64,000 nucleotides of DNA, taken from positions 12,408,143 to 12,472,142 of the forward strand of contig OZ035998.1 of the NCBI GenBank assembly GCA_964035015.1, given 5' to 3'. Shown here piece by piece: positions 1 to 11,179 of the stretch. Within the stretch, counting starts at the first letter, position 1, and each line of letters opens with the position of its first letter. This stretch comes from Corallium rubrum (lineage: Eukaryota; Cnidaria; Anthozoa; Scleralcyonacea; Coralliidae). Below the pieces are notes generated by a model that saw only the letters and a program-made list of their open reading frames with translations, had not been told where the DNA came from and ran no database searches. Both the position numbers and the translations under genes were made by a program.

Positions 1-30
1 ACATCTAAGTTGTATTCTTTTTGTATCCAG

Positions 31-133
31 GTAACCGCCAGGCATGCTCAAATAATGTAATACACGATTTCGGCAGAGCCTCATTTCCTTTTCCTCGAAA
101 CATACAGGAAGTTCTGTTCACAGGATACTCATA
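31..133 (+). CDS. Possible terminal exon, unidentified
   Basis: A strong acceptor (pyrimidine-rich run ending TATCCAG at 21-30) is followed in phase 1 by 34 codons to a TAA at 131-133. The peptide has one Cys and no recognised domain. The phase matches the EGF-like exons downstream, but the stop means it would end a transcript from upstream of the window and cannot join them. It may be chance. Confidence 0.22.
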
Positions 134-892
134 AATGAAATAACAAATTTTTCCTATCCTTTTTTCGATATTTCCATGCCAGTTGTGCCGAGCCGCTGGC
201 AATTTGACGTACAGTATACATATTCGATAGTTGTTACCAAAACAGTTATAAATTCTGTTTATATTAATAGCTAAAAAAGACAGAAGAAACATATACTTGT
301 GGTAATTTTCTACTAATATTGACGACTTTTCTCGTTATTCTATTACATCGAACTCGTTTATCAATAAAATCTCCTGTTCAGTAAGCAAAACAATACTGGC
401 CGCCATTTTGTTTTGCCCCGAAGGTGAAAAGTGGAGGATGTCCTGAAATTCATGCAGGAGCCTATTACATTGCGTAAAAAGTAAAAAGCACTATTCGGCG
501 GCAAAGTATACGTGGTAATGCAATATATTCCGAATTGATTAGCCAATTAGATTGCGTGAAAAGGACGATTTACCTCTAGGACCAGGTATATGATAAATAT
601 GTAGATACATATTTAGAACAATATTTCACACGCAAATTTCAACCGGAAATCAATAGATAGGTCTTTGGTTTAACAATTTATCATATTAGCAATCCAGATC
701 ATCATACTATTAAATTTAGGTATTTTTGAAGACATACTATAGCCCTAACTGAAAATATTTCTAAAAAAGCATTTCGAACGATTTGCCGTTGGTTAGATTT
801 GTCTATCAAGGTCACGAAAAAAGTTATTGAAAAAAATAGAATTGTCTTCTGTACAACATGCACAAGAATATTGTATATACAATAACTTTAAA

Positions 893-896
893 TATA

Positions 897-941
<45 letters not shown>

Positions 942-1096
942 GCATATGTTCTTATTAGCACTAAAGTTACTATAAACTTCAAGTAAACGACAATTTTTTT
1001 TAATGTAAACATGTTTCGGCAAATTTATGCCATCTTCAGTACAAGATATGAAAGAATAATTATTTTTACTACGATATGCTAATTAAAATAACAAGG

Positions 1097-1139
<43 letters not shown>

Positions 1140-1169
1140 CTATTAATAATTCATGAGGAAAACACAAAG

Positions 1170-1240
<71 letters not shown>
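893..1240. repeat. (AT)n microsatellites, three arrays
   Basis: AT dinucleotide arrays lie at about 893-936, 1099-1135 and 1171-1240. The last two each run directly into the dispersed repeat that begins TTAATAATTCATGAGG. Confidence 0.9.
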
Positions 1241-1245
<5 letters not shown>

Positions 1246-1500
1246 CTTTAATAATTCATGAGGAAAACACAAAGAAAATCATAAGCGTATCGGATCTATA
1301 TATGTGATATATATAGACTCGCTCTAAGTTTCTCGCTGCTGGTTTTTAACGGCTGAGATAAGTTTAATTTTCAAAATTACCACGCCAATAAACGTTTAAA
1401 GACCTTGCAGTACGGGCATTATCAGCTCTAAATCGCCTCGTGTTTTATATCCGATAGAGCCCTCCTGCGCAGTTTTTAAATATTACATATAGCTTTATAA
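1241..1500 (+). repeat. AT-anchored dispersed repeat, copy 1
   Basis: It starts at the end of an AT array with AATTCATGAGG and AACACAAAG, then runs through TACCACGCCAATAAAC, a second box near TATCCGAT and AAATATTACATATA. The same order of landmarks recurs near 5.1, 47.5 and 49.6 kb. A short copy of the leading end also lies at 1139-1170. No ORF was seen. Confidence 0.7.
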
Positions 1501-1804
1501 TAAACATAGAAAGATTACACCATCCAATACGCCACTATATAAGCAATAAAAATTGATCCATTATTTGCAAAATAGAAAATATGGTCTCCTGTTTTATATA
1601 GCCTGATGCAAACGCAAGAGTATACTAGTAAACTAGAATTCGAAACAAGACTAAGAAATGTGGCGTAACGTCACAACCGTGATTGCATATAGCCCGGCAT
1701 AAACACGAGCCTGCGCGTAAGACGCAATCTATAAAGTACGTAATAGTTCAAATACGAGACGAAGATTTTCCTCAGATTTCAAAGCAATGATTAACATTAA
1801 TTTC

Positions 1805-2134
1805 TTTTGGTTTTGGTTCATGAATTATTAATGAGTTTGAGAATGTTTAATAAACGAGTAGTAGTGTTTTATCAAGTATAAAGATACGAGGCAAAGCCGA
1901 GTGTTTTTATATCAGATAAAACACGAACTGCGAGTTTATTGAATGGGTTCAAAAATGAACCACGCTTGGTAAGTTCATTGGCGTGGTAAGTTTGAAAAAT
2001 AACCTTGTCTAAGCCGAGAAAATTAAAGCTAAAGTTTATGTAAATCAGGAGGTATCTTTATCACATATAAAGACACGATACGGTCATGATTTTCTTTTGT
2101 GTTTTCCTCATGAATTATTAATGAGTTCTTGAAG
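1805..2134 (-). repeat. AT-anchored dispersed repeat, complete copy
   Basis: A ~330-bp copy in reverse orientation, bounded at both ends by TTCATGAATTATTAATGAG-like sequence. Inside are the shared landmarks: AACACAAAAG (reverse complement), a TCGGCTTAG box, TACCACGCCAATGAAC and two GATAAA boxes. No coding capacity was seen. The matching ends suggest a tandem-capable unit. Confidence 0.65.
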
Positions 2135-2276
2135 TATTTTACAAAACTGTATAGAGACACTGCATATAAAACACAATTTACCACGAGTCACATCAGTAAC
2201 TCAGAGGTATATATCCTTAAATATATATCCTTAACTTAGAGGTATATATCCTTATATATATATTAGGAAAGAACAA

Positions 2277-2985
2277 ACATTAAGAGGGAGCAAAAATTAG
2301 CAAACATTAGCAAAGAGACAAAACGTTATCAAAGGGCAAAGATTAGCAAAGAACTAAGAGAAAAAATTAGCAATCATTAGCAAAGAGAAAAGATTAGCAA
2401 AGAGCAAAGAATAGCAAAGATTAGCAAAGAGCAAATATTAGAAACAAACTAGGAGCAAAGAACAGAGTAGCAAAGAGCAAAGGGGAAAGACTACAAAGAG
2501 CAAAGATTAGCAAGGAGCAAAGATTAGGGAAAATTAGCAGAGACAAAAGATTATCAAAGAGTAAAGATTAGCAAAGAACAGGTATTAACAAAGAGCAAAA
2601 ATAAGTAAAGCGCTAAGATATCAAAAAGCAAAGATGTGCAAAGACCAGAGATTAGCAAAGAACAGATTAAACAGAAATTGACACGTTCTTGAAACAAAGA
2701 ACAGAGATTAGAAAAGAAAAAAGATTAGCAAAGGACAAAAGCAAAGAAGATAGACAAACATTAGCAAAGAACAAAGACTAGAAAAAAGCAAATTGAGTAA
2801 TGAACAAAAATTAGCAAAGAGCAAAGATTAGCAAGCATTATCAAAGAGCAAAGATTATCAAAGAACAAAGATTAGGAAAAATCGAAGAGTAAAGAAAAAA
2901 GAGTAGCAAAGATTAGCAAGGAGCAAAGATTAAGGGAAAATTAGCAGCGAGAAAAGATTATCAAAGATCAAAGATTTTTTCTAAA
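2277..2985 (+). repeat. Degenerate AGCAAAGATT minisatellite
   Basis: About 700 bp of imperfect purine-rich repeats built on AGCAAAGATTAGCAAAGA variants. Unit lengths vary and stops interrupt all frames. Confidence 0.85.
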
Positions 2986-3113
2986 TTAAGCTAAATTATT
3001 AGTGTATAGCCCAGTATAATAGTATTGATTACGAAACGTAGTTTAACTTGTACTAACGTTTTGGCTGTGGAAATGTTAATTTGTAAAACCACTATGATTT
3101 TTTTTTTCTTCAG

Positions 3114-3244
3114 ATAAATGCCATGCGTTGTGTGGCACTGGAGTCTACTGGAAAGCGGGAACTTGTCAAACAAGTGGAAAATGTCTGTGTTATTGGGGAT
3201 GGACTGGACCAAATGCAAGATACACAAGGAACAATAAAATTTTG
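3114..3244 (+). CDS. EGF-like protein, module A exon 1
   Basis: The exon starts after TTTTCTTCAG in phase 1 and ends at NNKIL before a GTGAAT donor. It encodes an EGF/laminin-like half-module: KCHALC, a CQTSGKCLC knot core and the WGWTGP turn typical of EGF-like repeats. The exon at 4695-4810 repeats the same ending (NNRIL plus donor), which supports both boundaries. Proteins of this kind are extracellular. The N-terminus and signal peptide are not in the window. I cannot name the gene; a generic EGF-repeat matrix or adhesion protein is the safest call. Confidence 0.75.
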
Positions 3245-3918
3245 GTGAATAAGAAGTGCAATGCACATTTTATTTTATTTTATTTTATATAAATATATAA
3301 TTATACAATTATATTACTTTACTGTCGTCTGAACGAGAGTAATTTAGTACTGTTTATTAGCATATACAGAAACAATTGAACATCATTTATATAATTTTTA
3401 TCCAGCTAAGACTATTAAGTCCTTTTTGTTTGCTTTTTATGATGTAGTTGTTTGATTGCGCATGCCCAGTAGCTTAGTTGTACGTTGGCTTTTCGACACA
3501 AGCATATACTTATACTTTGTTTGAAGCTTTGCATGGCGATTACTTAAATCGGTACACAATTAAAAAAAATAAAATAGGGTGAAACCAACAAATTGTGTAC
3601 ATTTAATTACGCATATACTTTGTTCGTTCGTTCGTTCGTTCGTTCGTTCGTTCGTTCGTTCGTTCGTTCGTTCGTTCGTTCGTTCGTTCGTTCGTTCGTT
3701 CGTTCGTTCGTTCGTTCGTTCGTTCGTTCGTTCGTTCGTTCGTTCGTTCGTTCGTTCGTTCGCTCGCTCGCTCGCTTGCTTGCTTGCTTGCTTACTTATT
3801 TGTTCATTTCATTCATTCAGACATTTTTTTATTTTTTTATTTGTTAATTTATTTGTATATTTCTTCATTTGTTTGTTTGGTTCTTGTTTTTATTCTGGAA
3901 GTTATAAATTCTTTTTAG
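3245..3918 (+). other. Intron with (TTCG)n microsatellite
   Basis: The intron between two EGF-module exons. It contains a long GTTC array (about 3621-3793) grading into CGCT and TGCT units. The FVRS-repeat frames over it are microsatellite translations. Confidence 0.75.
3621..3793. repeat. (TTCG)n tetranucleotide array
   Basis: A near-perfect TTCG repeat, degenerating at its 3' end into CTCG and then CTTG units. An ACGA-type array of complementary motif occurs at 48.5 kb. Confidence 0.95.
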
Positions 3919-4060
3919 GCGGACTATTGTCGAGTACCTTGTCACTATACTCACGACTACGCCAATCCTAAATGCGTGAACTCTACTCACCCTGAACACG
4001 AATGTGAAATACCAGCAATTTCCGACCCTAAAGTGCCATGCGATCCACGATGCAACGCTG
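3919..4060 (+). CDS. EGF-like protein, module A exon 2
   Basis: The exon begins after CTTTTTAG in phase 0, directly continuing the previous exon, and ends in phase 1 before GTAAGT. It encodes ADYC, then PCHYTHD, and a Cys-rich tail ending in PCDPRCNAG. The ADYCxxxCHYTHD signature recurs in the exon at 6526, so the gene is built by repeating a two-exon unit. A longer tail of about 20 residues distinguishes this copy. No catalytic residues are seen; it is a structural disulfide-rich segment. Confidence 0.75.
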
Positions 4061-4694
4061 GTAAGTTTGTATAGATTATACACCATGTAAAGATTGCAAT
4101 AGCGTACACAAGCAAATCTTCAACACAGGAATGCACCACGTGAGTCACTGACTTGTACATACTGAAGTCAAGCTTGTTTGCTACAAGATTCTGCACGAAG
4201 TCAGACAGAAAAACGATTGTTATTTTTGCGTCATAAGAGTTTTACTTGTTCTCCTTAAGACTGAAATAATTGTATTCATTTATATAATACCAAACAGTTA
4301 TTTATAAATAAGTTATAAAATATTTCCAATAGAAGATATTGAAGCTTATAATCTAAATAACTAATATTTGCATAACTAACATGCAATCAAGTATTTTATT
4401 CATACATATATATGCAGTTCTGGTGGGACACAAAATTATATGTGTAGATCGTCAGCGACTGAAACTGACATCCAAATGCAGCCATTTTTGTCAAAGTAAT
4501 GTTTAATTATTTAAACCTTTAAATTGAAAGTAATTGAAGAAGTTCTACAAATTTACGACATACTCGGCTTGTACATGATATCTACACCACCAAACTTTAT
4601 TGTATATATCAAATTATTGGACTCTTGTTTATAGAAATAACCCAATTATAATCCAGACACCATTTACACCAGTATAAATCTATTCGTTTTTTAG
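4061..4694 (+). other. Intron, no feature seen
   Basis: AT-rich intron between module A and module B of the EGF-like gene. I see no exon, repeat or element. Confidence 0.6.
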
Positions 4695-4810
4695 TACCAA
4701 ATCATGGAAAAGGACGGTGTTTGAGAAATGGTCGTTGTTTGTGTTGGTGGGGATGGACTGGTCCTCATGCATGCTACCTAAATGGTGGATTTTTCAACAA
4801 CAGGATTCTT
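4695..4810 (+). CDS. EGF-like protein, module B exon 1
   Basis: The acceptor CGTTTTTTAG is followed in phase 1 and the exon ends in phase 0 at NNRIL before a perfect GTAAGT donor. It encodes GRCLRNGRCLCWWGWTGPHAC, the same knot core and WGWTGP turn as 3114-3244. The N-terminal Cys pair seen in module A (KCHALC) is absent, so this copy is diverged or uses a Cys from the preceding exon. It continues in phase into the exon at 6526. Confidence 0.78.
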
Positions 4811-5021
4811 GTAAGTAATGCCAATTTTAATGCCGTTCAAATCCGCTGAAGAACGTGATTAGCTCTTTTCAGATTTTAATGTTTTTCATTGGCTTCAAAT
4901 ACATGCACTATGTTTCCTCTTCTCTTTACTGTACTGTCTCAAAACTGCGCATGTATGGACTGCTCTTTCCAATCAAAATTAAGAAATTTTGTCATGTATA
5001 TTTTATTATATGTTAAAGTGC

Positions 5022-5022
<1 letters not shown>

Positions 5023-5080
<58 letters not shown>

Positions 5081-5375
5081 AAAACTCATTAACAATTCAT
5101 GAGGAAAACACAAAGGAAATCAGTACCATGTCTGTGGTTTATATCTGATAAAGAAACCTCCTTTGATTTTCTCGGCTTAGAGTTAGACAACGTTATTTTT
5201 CTAACTTACTACGCCAATGAACTTACTAAATGGGTCGTTTTTGAAGCTATTTAAAACATTCGCAGTACGTATTTTATTAGATCTAAAACACTCGGCTATC
5301 GCCTTGTGTTTTAAATCTGATAAAACACTGCTGCTCATGCATGTTTTAAATATTACACATATAATTTCAGTACAA
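5023..5375 (+). repeat. (AT)n array plus AT-anchored repeat copy
   Basis: The AT array (5023-5078) runs into AAAACTCATTAACAATTCATG, then AACACAAAGGAAATC, CTCGGCTTAG, TACGCCAATGAAC and AAATATTACACATATA. These are the same landmarks in the same order as the copies at 1.2, 1.8, 47.5 and 49.6 kb. Confidence 0.75.
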
Positions 5376-5579
5376 ACGCCTAGTACAAAGTGCGAAGAAC
5401 GTGTATCATACCGTAGCTACACAGGTTGTAAGATTGTATGAACATCATAGACCGTTTCAACTGAATTATACGTTATACGAAGCTGTATAAACAATTAAAA
5501 CAAAAGCAACTACTGAACTTGTTAAAAGCTGATAAGACGTGTAGGAAACAGTATACAGCTAGTCATTACTACAACTTCA

Positions 5580-6333
5580 TGACAAAATGGTCGCCGCTTA
5601 AGGGCTAATTTACGTATATAGCCTTTATAAAATGGCATCCAATTTTGAACAGTAAATATATAGAGGGCAAATATTAAAATGAAAATTCTGCTAATTGAGT
5701 ATCTACTATATTATCCTACTATTTGCCGACCTCGCTATTTAAGCAAATTTTCAAATTATTCACTCCCTTATTTCTTTAAATCAAGTATACCTACGATCTG
5801 CCAAATCGGACTATATCTCACAAGCTATCGTCTGTCAATGATTGAGCCTCCATCATCAATCATGGTGAGTTCAAAATGCATATTGACATGTTGTCAGTAT
5901 ATATGTTGGGTAGTTGTTGAATTGGAGGTATACAACGTCAGCCAATTTGGGCAATATGTAATTTATTACATGCAAGATAAAGGTTCCTCTATCTACTCTC
6001 GAACATTTGACCAAAGACGATTTTGAAAGTATCAAACAAAATCCTACCGCAATCCAGTGGTGCATGACCTGCTTTTATTTGTTCACAATATTTCAACACA
6101 ATTTGGCAGATCGTATAATATACCTGATGCAAATAAATAGGTGACTGAATGATTGGATAATGGTGGTTGTTTAGATCAGGAGGTCAGCAAATAGTTGGTA
6201 AGCTACTCAATAAGCAGAATTCTCACTTAAAAAAACCGCCTTATATATTTACTGTTCAAAATGGAACGCCACCCTCTAAGGAATATATGTAAATTGGCTT
6301 TCAAGCGTTCGCCATTTTGTCATTAATTTCTGG
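5580..6333. mobile_element. Fold-back (long inverted repeat) element
   Basis: The left arm near 5580-5700 (CATGACAAAATGGTCGCC and TTTTGAACAGTAAATATA) recurs inverted near 6230-6333 (TATATTTACTGTTCAAAATGG and GCCATTTTGTCATTAA). The complementarity continues inward over matching ATCTGCCAAAT sequences near 5797 and 6104. There is no transposase ORF. It is a non-autonomous hairpin element inside an intron. Confidence 0.6.
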
Positions 6334-6525
6334 TAATGTTTCATAGAGAGTGACATTTCAATTAAACGTTGAACCTAACAGATTTGAAAACTGACGAGGC
6401 AACCAAAAATAGACAAATTAGATGTTTAGTAACAATGCTAGAGCTGTAACTATTATGTGGTTATATACATGAACACTATCAAATTCCTATTATATCATAA
6501 CTCAACAAATAATTGCACTTTCTAG

Positions 6526-6613
6526 GCTGATTATTGTGAAAAAGCATGTCATTATACCCATGATGTTCGTAATGCGACATGTTTGAACGAGAAATGGGTT
6601 GGAATTCAAACTG
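6526..6613 (+). CDS. EGF-like protein, module B exon 2
   Basis: The acceptor TTTCTAG is followed in phase 0 by ADYCEKACHYTHD, a direct paralogue of the exon at 3919-4060 but shorter. It ends in phase 1 at GIQTG before a GTGAGT donor. It lacks the second Cys-rich tail of module A. The exon order (knot exon, then ADYC exon) is the same in both modules, showing tandem duplication of an exon pair. Confidence 0.75.
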
Positions 6614-7210
6614 GTGAGTAAAACGTGTAACTTGTACGATGTGCATTGCTAACTAGACAAAATGTTCAAAGATAATATTCTTATAAATAGACGCTGCATG
6701 TGACTGTCAGCATTTCACAGTTTATAACTTAGAAACCCGTCAATAATTTATGAGAAAAATACAAAGGAAATCAGTACCATCTCTCCACGATTTATATCTG
6801 ATAAAGAATTCTCCGAAATTACATAAATTTCAGTATATAAATTAGCCCTTAATTATGGCCTCGTTTTTAAGTAAAAATTATTTTGAATAAGGTCTATACA
6901 CATGCATGCATATATATATATATGCAGTAATCATCAACAGTAAGCAATAAAACGTTAGTAATAGTAAAATATTTAAGAAAAATGTGTCATGGTTTTGTTC
7001 AAAGCTATATAAACATAATATTTTACTTTTGACTCGAATGTAATCGATCTTAGCAAGCAAGTTGTCAAGAATGCTTGTGACATGAGCAGCCACTGCCAGC
7101 TGTCTCAAATTACCTGTCAATTGTGGTAGTATATCTTGGCCCGTTTACGAGTTTACGTTATAATTATAAGATTTTATACATTAAAACATTTGCGTTACAA
7201 TTTTTAAAAG
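6614..7210 (+). other. Intron, partial dispersed repeat
   Basis: The intron leading to the proposed last exon. It has a partial, degenerate copy of the AT-anchored repeat near 6733-6830 and a short AT run near 6910. Nothing else was seen. Confidence 0.5.
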
Positions 7211-7284
7211 GTTACGATAGTAAAAGACAAATAAAGCTTCAAGAAGAACTTGATCAAGATGTCAAAGAAAGTCATATCTTTTAA
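7211..7284 (+). CDS. Possible last exon of the EGF-like gene
   Basis: After an AAAAG acceptor, phase 1 gives 24 charged residues (GYDSKRQIKLQEELDQDVKE and a short hydrophobic end) and then TAA at 7282-7284. The phase agrees with the donor at 6614. The sequence is hydrophilic with no membrane segment, so the protein would be secreted if this is right. An AATAAA lies near 7580. The polypyrimidine tract is weak, so this is tentative. Confidence 0.4.
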
Positions 7285-8640
7285 GGAGGTAGGGTAGTAT
7301 TAATTGTTTGTTTTTTATTTATGTAACTATACAATACATTATTCAGTGGCGCAGTTTATTTGTTTTATTTGAAACTTGTACTTTTTCTTCTTAAGTTTAT
7401 AAAATAATGTTTTTAATTCTATTTTCTCTATAGATTCTTCAAATACATCGATGAACGGATATTATTGACCTTCTTCAGTTTATCCCTAATTTCTCTCAAA
7501 ATTGATTATGGTATAGAATAGTTCTAATTAGGAAATGTGGATGAAGTAATGTTCAACAAAATATGAATAGAACTACCATTAATAAAACCGTTATAAATCT
7601 TCGTTTATAGTATGCTATTATTATATACGTTTTCTCAAGTTTTATAGCAGGTTTTCTCAGACTTATGGAGTCACAAATACCCTTTCCCATTTTATTCCGC
7701 TTAGACTATTTTATTTGCCTACAGGGGCAAGTTAAAAAATGCCAAGGTTTAGGTTAACATTAAATTCAAAAAAGAAGTTTTTCAGAAAACTGTAGGTATA
7801 GAGTCACAGCTATTTTCATCTCTACTCTACTGATTACGAATAACCCAGATTCCGCAACACTGAATATGCAGTGACAAAGAAAGATGGAACCGTACCGGCT
7901 ACCCTTATTACATATTTTGCTTATTCTTATTACATATATATTCCTTATTTTCAACAAATATAGTTAAATTAAAGGGTTCCGCACCTTTTCTTTCTCTCTT
8001 AATGCTGTCAAGATAAAACGATATATCTGAACGATAATGCTTGAAGACATTAAAAATTAATTTTGTAGAAAATACAATATCGAATAAGAGAGAAAAGTTG
8101 TGAAGTTTGTACTTATTCTGCATGCGAGTATAGATAGACTATGCAGTCGTATAAACCTAGCGTAAAAAATAGAATATCCTATGTAGCATGCAATCAAAGC
8201 CCGGAAAATGAAACAAGAATGGACGACTGCTGTTAGATCAAAACGGATACAACAAGTCACGATTGACAGCCAATTATAATCATTTCCAATTTCCTCAAAT
8301 TGACCCATTTTGTTTCAAGAAAGCAGATATTCAAGAAAAAAACAATACAAATTTTGTATAACTAAAGTTGTTTCTAGATTTTTATGAAGGAGAAGAATCA
8401 AAAAATTACTATTACTTTATTACAAAACAGGCTTTAGGAAAAGCCAACTAAAATAATCAATTAAGATAACGTGTAATTTTCTTCGGATGAACTTCAAACC
8501 AAACTGACCTAAGTTAATATACTGATGTCTTGCTTATTGGTCTTATATACCCATGTTAAGTTGTTAACCTGTTTTGTACTGATATGTCTAGTCGGTCTCC
8601 ATTATTATATTTACCGTAACTTGTCCCTTAACTCTCTGTC
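7285..8640. other. Non-coding stretch, nothing recognised
   Basis: AT-rich sequence with only short ORFs. No exon signature, RNA gene or clear repeat was recognised. Confidence 0.5.
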
Positions 8641-8649
8641 AGATACTAG

Positions 8650-9780
8650 TGCTGCATATTTAGGCAATGTTTTAGATTAAGCAAAATGAAAAGGTGGTAA
8701 ACCCAAGAATAGTTTAATAACAAAATGACGTTTGAGCGGAGACTTTAATCAGAGTAAAATGTGATGAATGGCTTCGCTCGAAACGTCAGTATATTTCGCT
8801 ATCAAAAGTCAAAACTACTCTCGGCAGTTTGCCATCTATTCACTTTGCTCTAACGTCAACGCACGGCTGGCAAAGGTAATATGAAAGTTAAGATCCAATT
8901 TGATTATCAGATAAAGAGAACAGCTAAACAAGCTGTAAATAATTTGGCGACAACCCGTAGTTTGACCGTCTTTCGTTAGTTAATACTCTCTATATACACA
9001 CCTTTTATAACCCTTTCATGCGCATCGTTGTTGTCGAACAACTTTATCTTTTTAAACGCCAGATGCATGACTTTTCAAAGGGAGGAGTCAGGAGTCGGTA
9101 TAATATTCGCAGTATTTTAGCAAATTTTACCAGATATTTAGCATATATCACTAGTATTAGGTAGGATACTTGGCCTTTTCACTGTATTTTGTTTTTTTAT
9201 TTGCCTGCACAGTTTTGAAACCATTAGGTCAAGGAAATAACTGCATGTATATTTCTAGCTTATCAGCTTTTAGTGTGAATGCAGACTTTCTTTATACAGC
9301 TTCGTATAGTTACATACGTAATTCAATAAAAAAAGTTAATGATGTCATATATAATCTGTAATAGTACAATATCGTTCCGCGTTCCTCACACTTAATATAT
9401 AGTAATAGTCGCTATAGTTAGTCTAATATAGTCATTGCATGTCTGAGAGTGCAATGTTCCTATTTCCTAGTTCCTACTCCAGTAGGGAGTGTCGTAGAGC
9501 TTTGAAGCAACATAGCGTATTTTGTTATATCTGTTAACCCTTTATTGGCCACAGTTGCCTTTTGGCAACTTACTAATTTTACTCTGGCTAACGCCAGACG
9601 GTTTTACTCGTCAAGGGGAGAGCCCCCAGAAACCTAGCCAATAAAAGGTCAACTCAGGCCTTGAACAAACGCCAACAATGTATTGGCTCGCATCATATAA
9701 ACAAACCATCTGAAAAATCAGAATGAAGCAAGGATATAATGTCCGTAATTATGCAGTTTATTCGAAAATTAAACTATACA
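8650..9780 (+). repeat. Large dispersed repeat, contiguous copy
   Basis: A ~1.1 kb repeat whose blocks recur, separated, between 12.0 and 15.2 kb. The first block (8650-9000) matches 14081-14430, the block 9100-9360 matches 12040-12300 and 15005-15140, and the last block (9380-9780) matches 13265-13680. It contains a GATGAATGGCTTCGCTCGAAAC hairpin segment (8767 onward) resembling the 3' regions of Penelope-like elements, and the phrase CTCTGGCTAACGCCAGACG. No long ORF. Confidence 0.7.
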
Positions 9781-9869
9781 TGGATCGACCGTTGACCTGA
9801 CTTTCCTGTAAAATTTTGGGAAAACTTTAACAGATTCTATGATTCCTTCTATGATTCAATATATGTTTT

Positions 9870-10065
9870 ACTGATACGTTTAATATTTATTTGCTAAGCT
9901 TTCGGCCTGTTGACTCAGGTCTTCATCAGAGCACTATAATAACGAGCTGTTGCCCCCAGTTGCTTATAGTTTAGAAATGACGTGAGACAACAGCTCGTTA
10001 TTACGTTGCTCTGATGAAGGCTGAGCCAACAGGCCGGAAACTTAGCAAATAAATATTAAACGTGG
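9870..10065. repeat. Inverted repeat carrying hammerhead-like cores
   Basis: A stretch starting near 9873 (ATATTTATTTGCTAAGC) is repeated inverted near 10042-10065. Each arm contains CTGATGA followed about 20 nt later by GAAA: one on the - strand (9900-9929) and one on the + strand (10011-10040). Confidence 0.7.
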
Positions 10066-10139
10066 GCTGGGGGACCTTGTATGTTAAAAAAGGCCTTGTG
10101 CGCTCCAGTTCTTCCAAAAAAAATGTCCTCCCATCTCTC

Positions 10140-10475
10140 GGCGTGTTCACGTAATTGTCTTGAAGACTGCGTAAAAATGTTCAGACTTTTTGCAGGTCAT
10201 AAAACAAGCTTGAAGTATCAAATACGGTAGTATACATTCGGTACCGCATGGCCAACTAGTTAAATTGGGAAAATATGGTATAATTAACATGCTGGAAATG
10301 TACTAAAAATTATCGAGGACTTCCTGACAAACAGATGGATGGCTCACTTTGAGTGGAAAATGATATTTCGTCGTGTGAAAGAGTGTAATTACTTCAGTCA
10401 GCTCAGGAATGCGTCAATTAGGTTCGGTATTGGGCCTTCTATTGGTTCTTCTTTTTGTTAATAATTTCATGGCGA
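10140..10475 (+). pseudogene. Reverse transcriptase fragment, decayed
   Basis: A broken frame gives LKIIEDFL near 10312 and GSVLGLLLVLLFVNN near 10425. This corresponds to the non-LTR retrotransposon segment whose family consensus is QGSVLGPLLFLLYIND. A second copy of the same DNA lies at 18395-18640. Stops and frameshifts show it is dead. Confidence 0.6.
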
Positions 10476-10511
10476 TTATATTGCTGTACTGAAACGATGA
10501 AATAGCGGCCG

Positions 10512-10840
10512 CATCATATATGGTCAATCGAGATATGGTCTGGAAACTCGGCAAACTTCAAAGCGCCTATAATGAGCTGTGATTTTATGTTGAACCGTAC
10601 CTTACACCGTGCACATCCTTTGTTTTAGGTCATTAACGTTTATTAATATTTAAATAGCACGGTTGAATGATTGAACTGAACTGAAACGTCGCATGCTATT
10701 GGACAATTCGTTCATTATACTAAAATACAATGTGTTCAGTGACCGTGCACCATGCACAAAAATGCATATAAGGCGAACAAAAAGATAGACCAAAGACTTT
10801 AGCTGAGTTTCCAGACCATATCTCGATTGACTATGATGGT
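10512..10840. mobile_element. Small terminal-inverted-repeat element
   Basis: ATGGTCAATCGAGATATGG near 10519 and its inverse near 10805-10838 form ~38-bp terminal inverted repeats around ~250 bp without coding capacity. Confidence 0.55.
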
Positions 10841-11179
10841 ATCCGCTATGTCATGGGCACTGACTGTTACACATATATGTAACAGATAAACATAAACAGA
10901 CGATTGTTATCTGATATAGCAAAATAACGAGCTAGTAAACCTGCTAGTGGCCGGGCTATAGGTTAAGACTAGAATTACTATCGCAAGTGAAGTGCTGCCT
11001 CAAATGGCAGGAATTTCCTGATTTATAGTTTCTGATGTTTTACAAAATTGCCCCAAAAAACCCCTAGGCTGATATTATTAATTGCAACAGACACCAGAGT
11101 ATTTACAGATCTACTGTATTTTTAATTTTCTAATTATAAGATTTAAAATTACATATTTATACTAAAACTTATTTCTTGA

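Larger units (their letters stand above)
134..3113. other. Non-coding stretch, repeat-rich
   Basis: No supported exon. It holds AT microsatellites (893-936, 1099-1135, 1171-1240), copies of a dispersed AT-linked repeat (1139-1500 and 1805-2134) and a degenerate GATTAGCAAAGA-type minisatellite (2277-2985). I saw nothing else. Confidence 0.7.
4811..6525 (+). other. Intron with AT array, dispersed repeat and fold-back element
   Basis: It contains an AT array (5023-5078), an adjoining copy of the AT-anchored repeat (5080-5375) and a fold-back element (about 5580-6333). Small ORFs here are repeat translations. Confidence 0.7.

Noticed and set aside
2277..2985. CRISPR-like array
   Set aside because: Repeats are degenerate, purine-rich and contiguous, without regular spacers, in a eukaryotic genome.
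3579..3971. FVRS-repeat frame of 130 codons overlapping the EGF exon at 3919
   Set aside because: Microsatellite translation; the real exon uses a different frame defined by splice sites and homology to 6526-6613.
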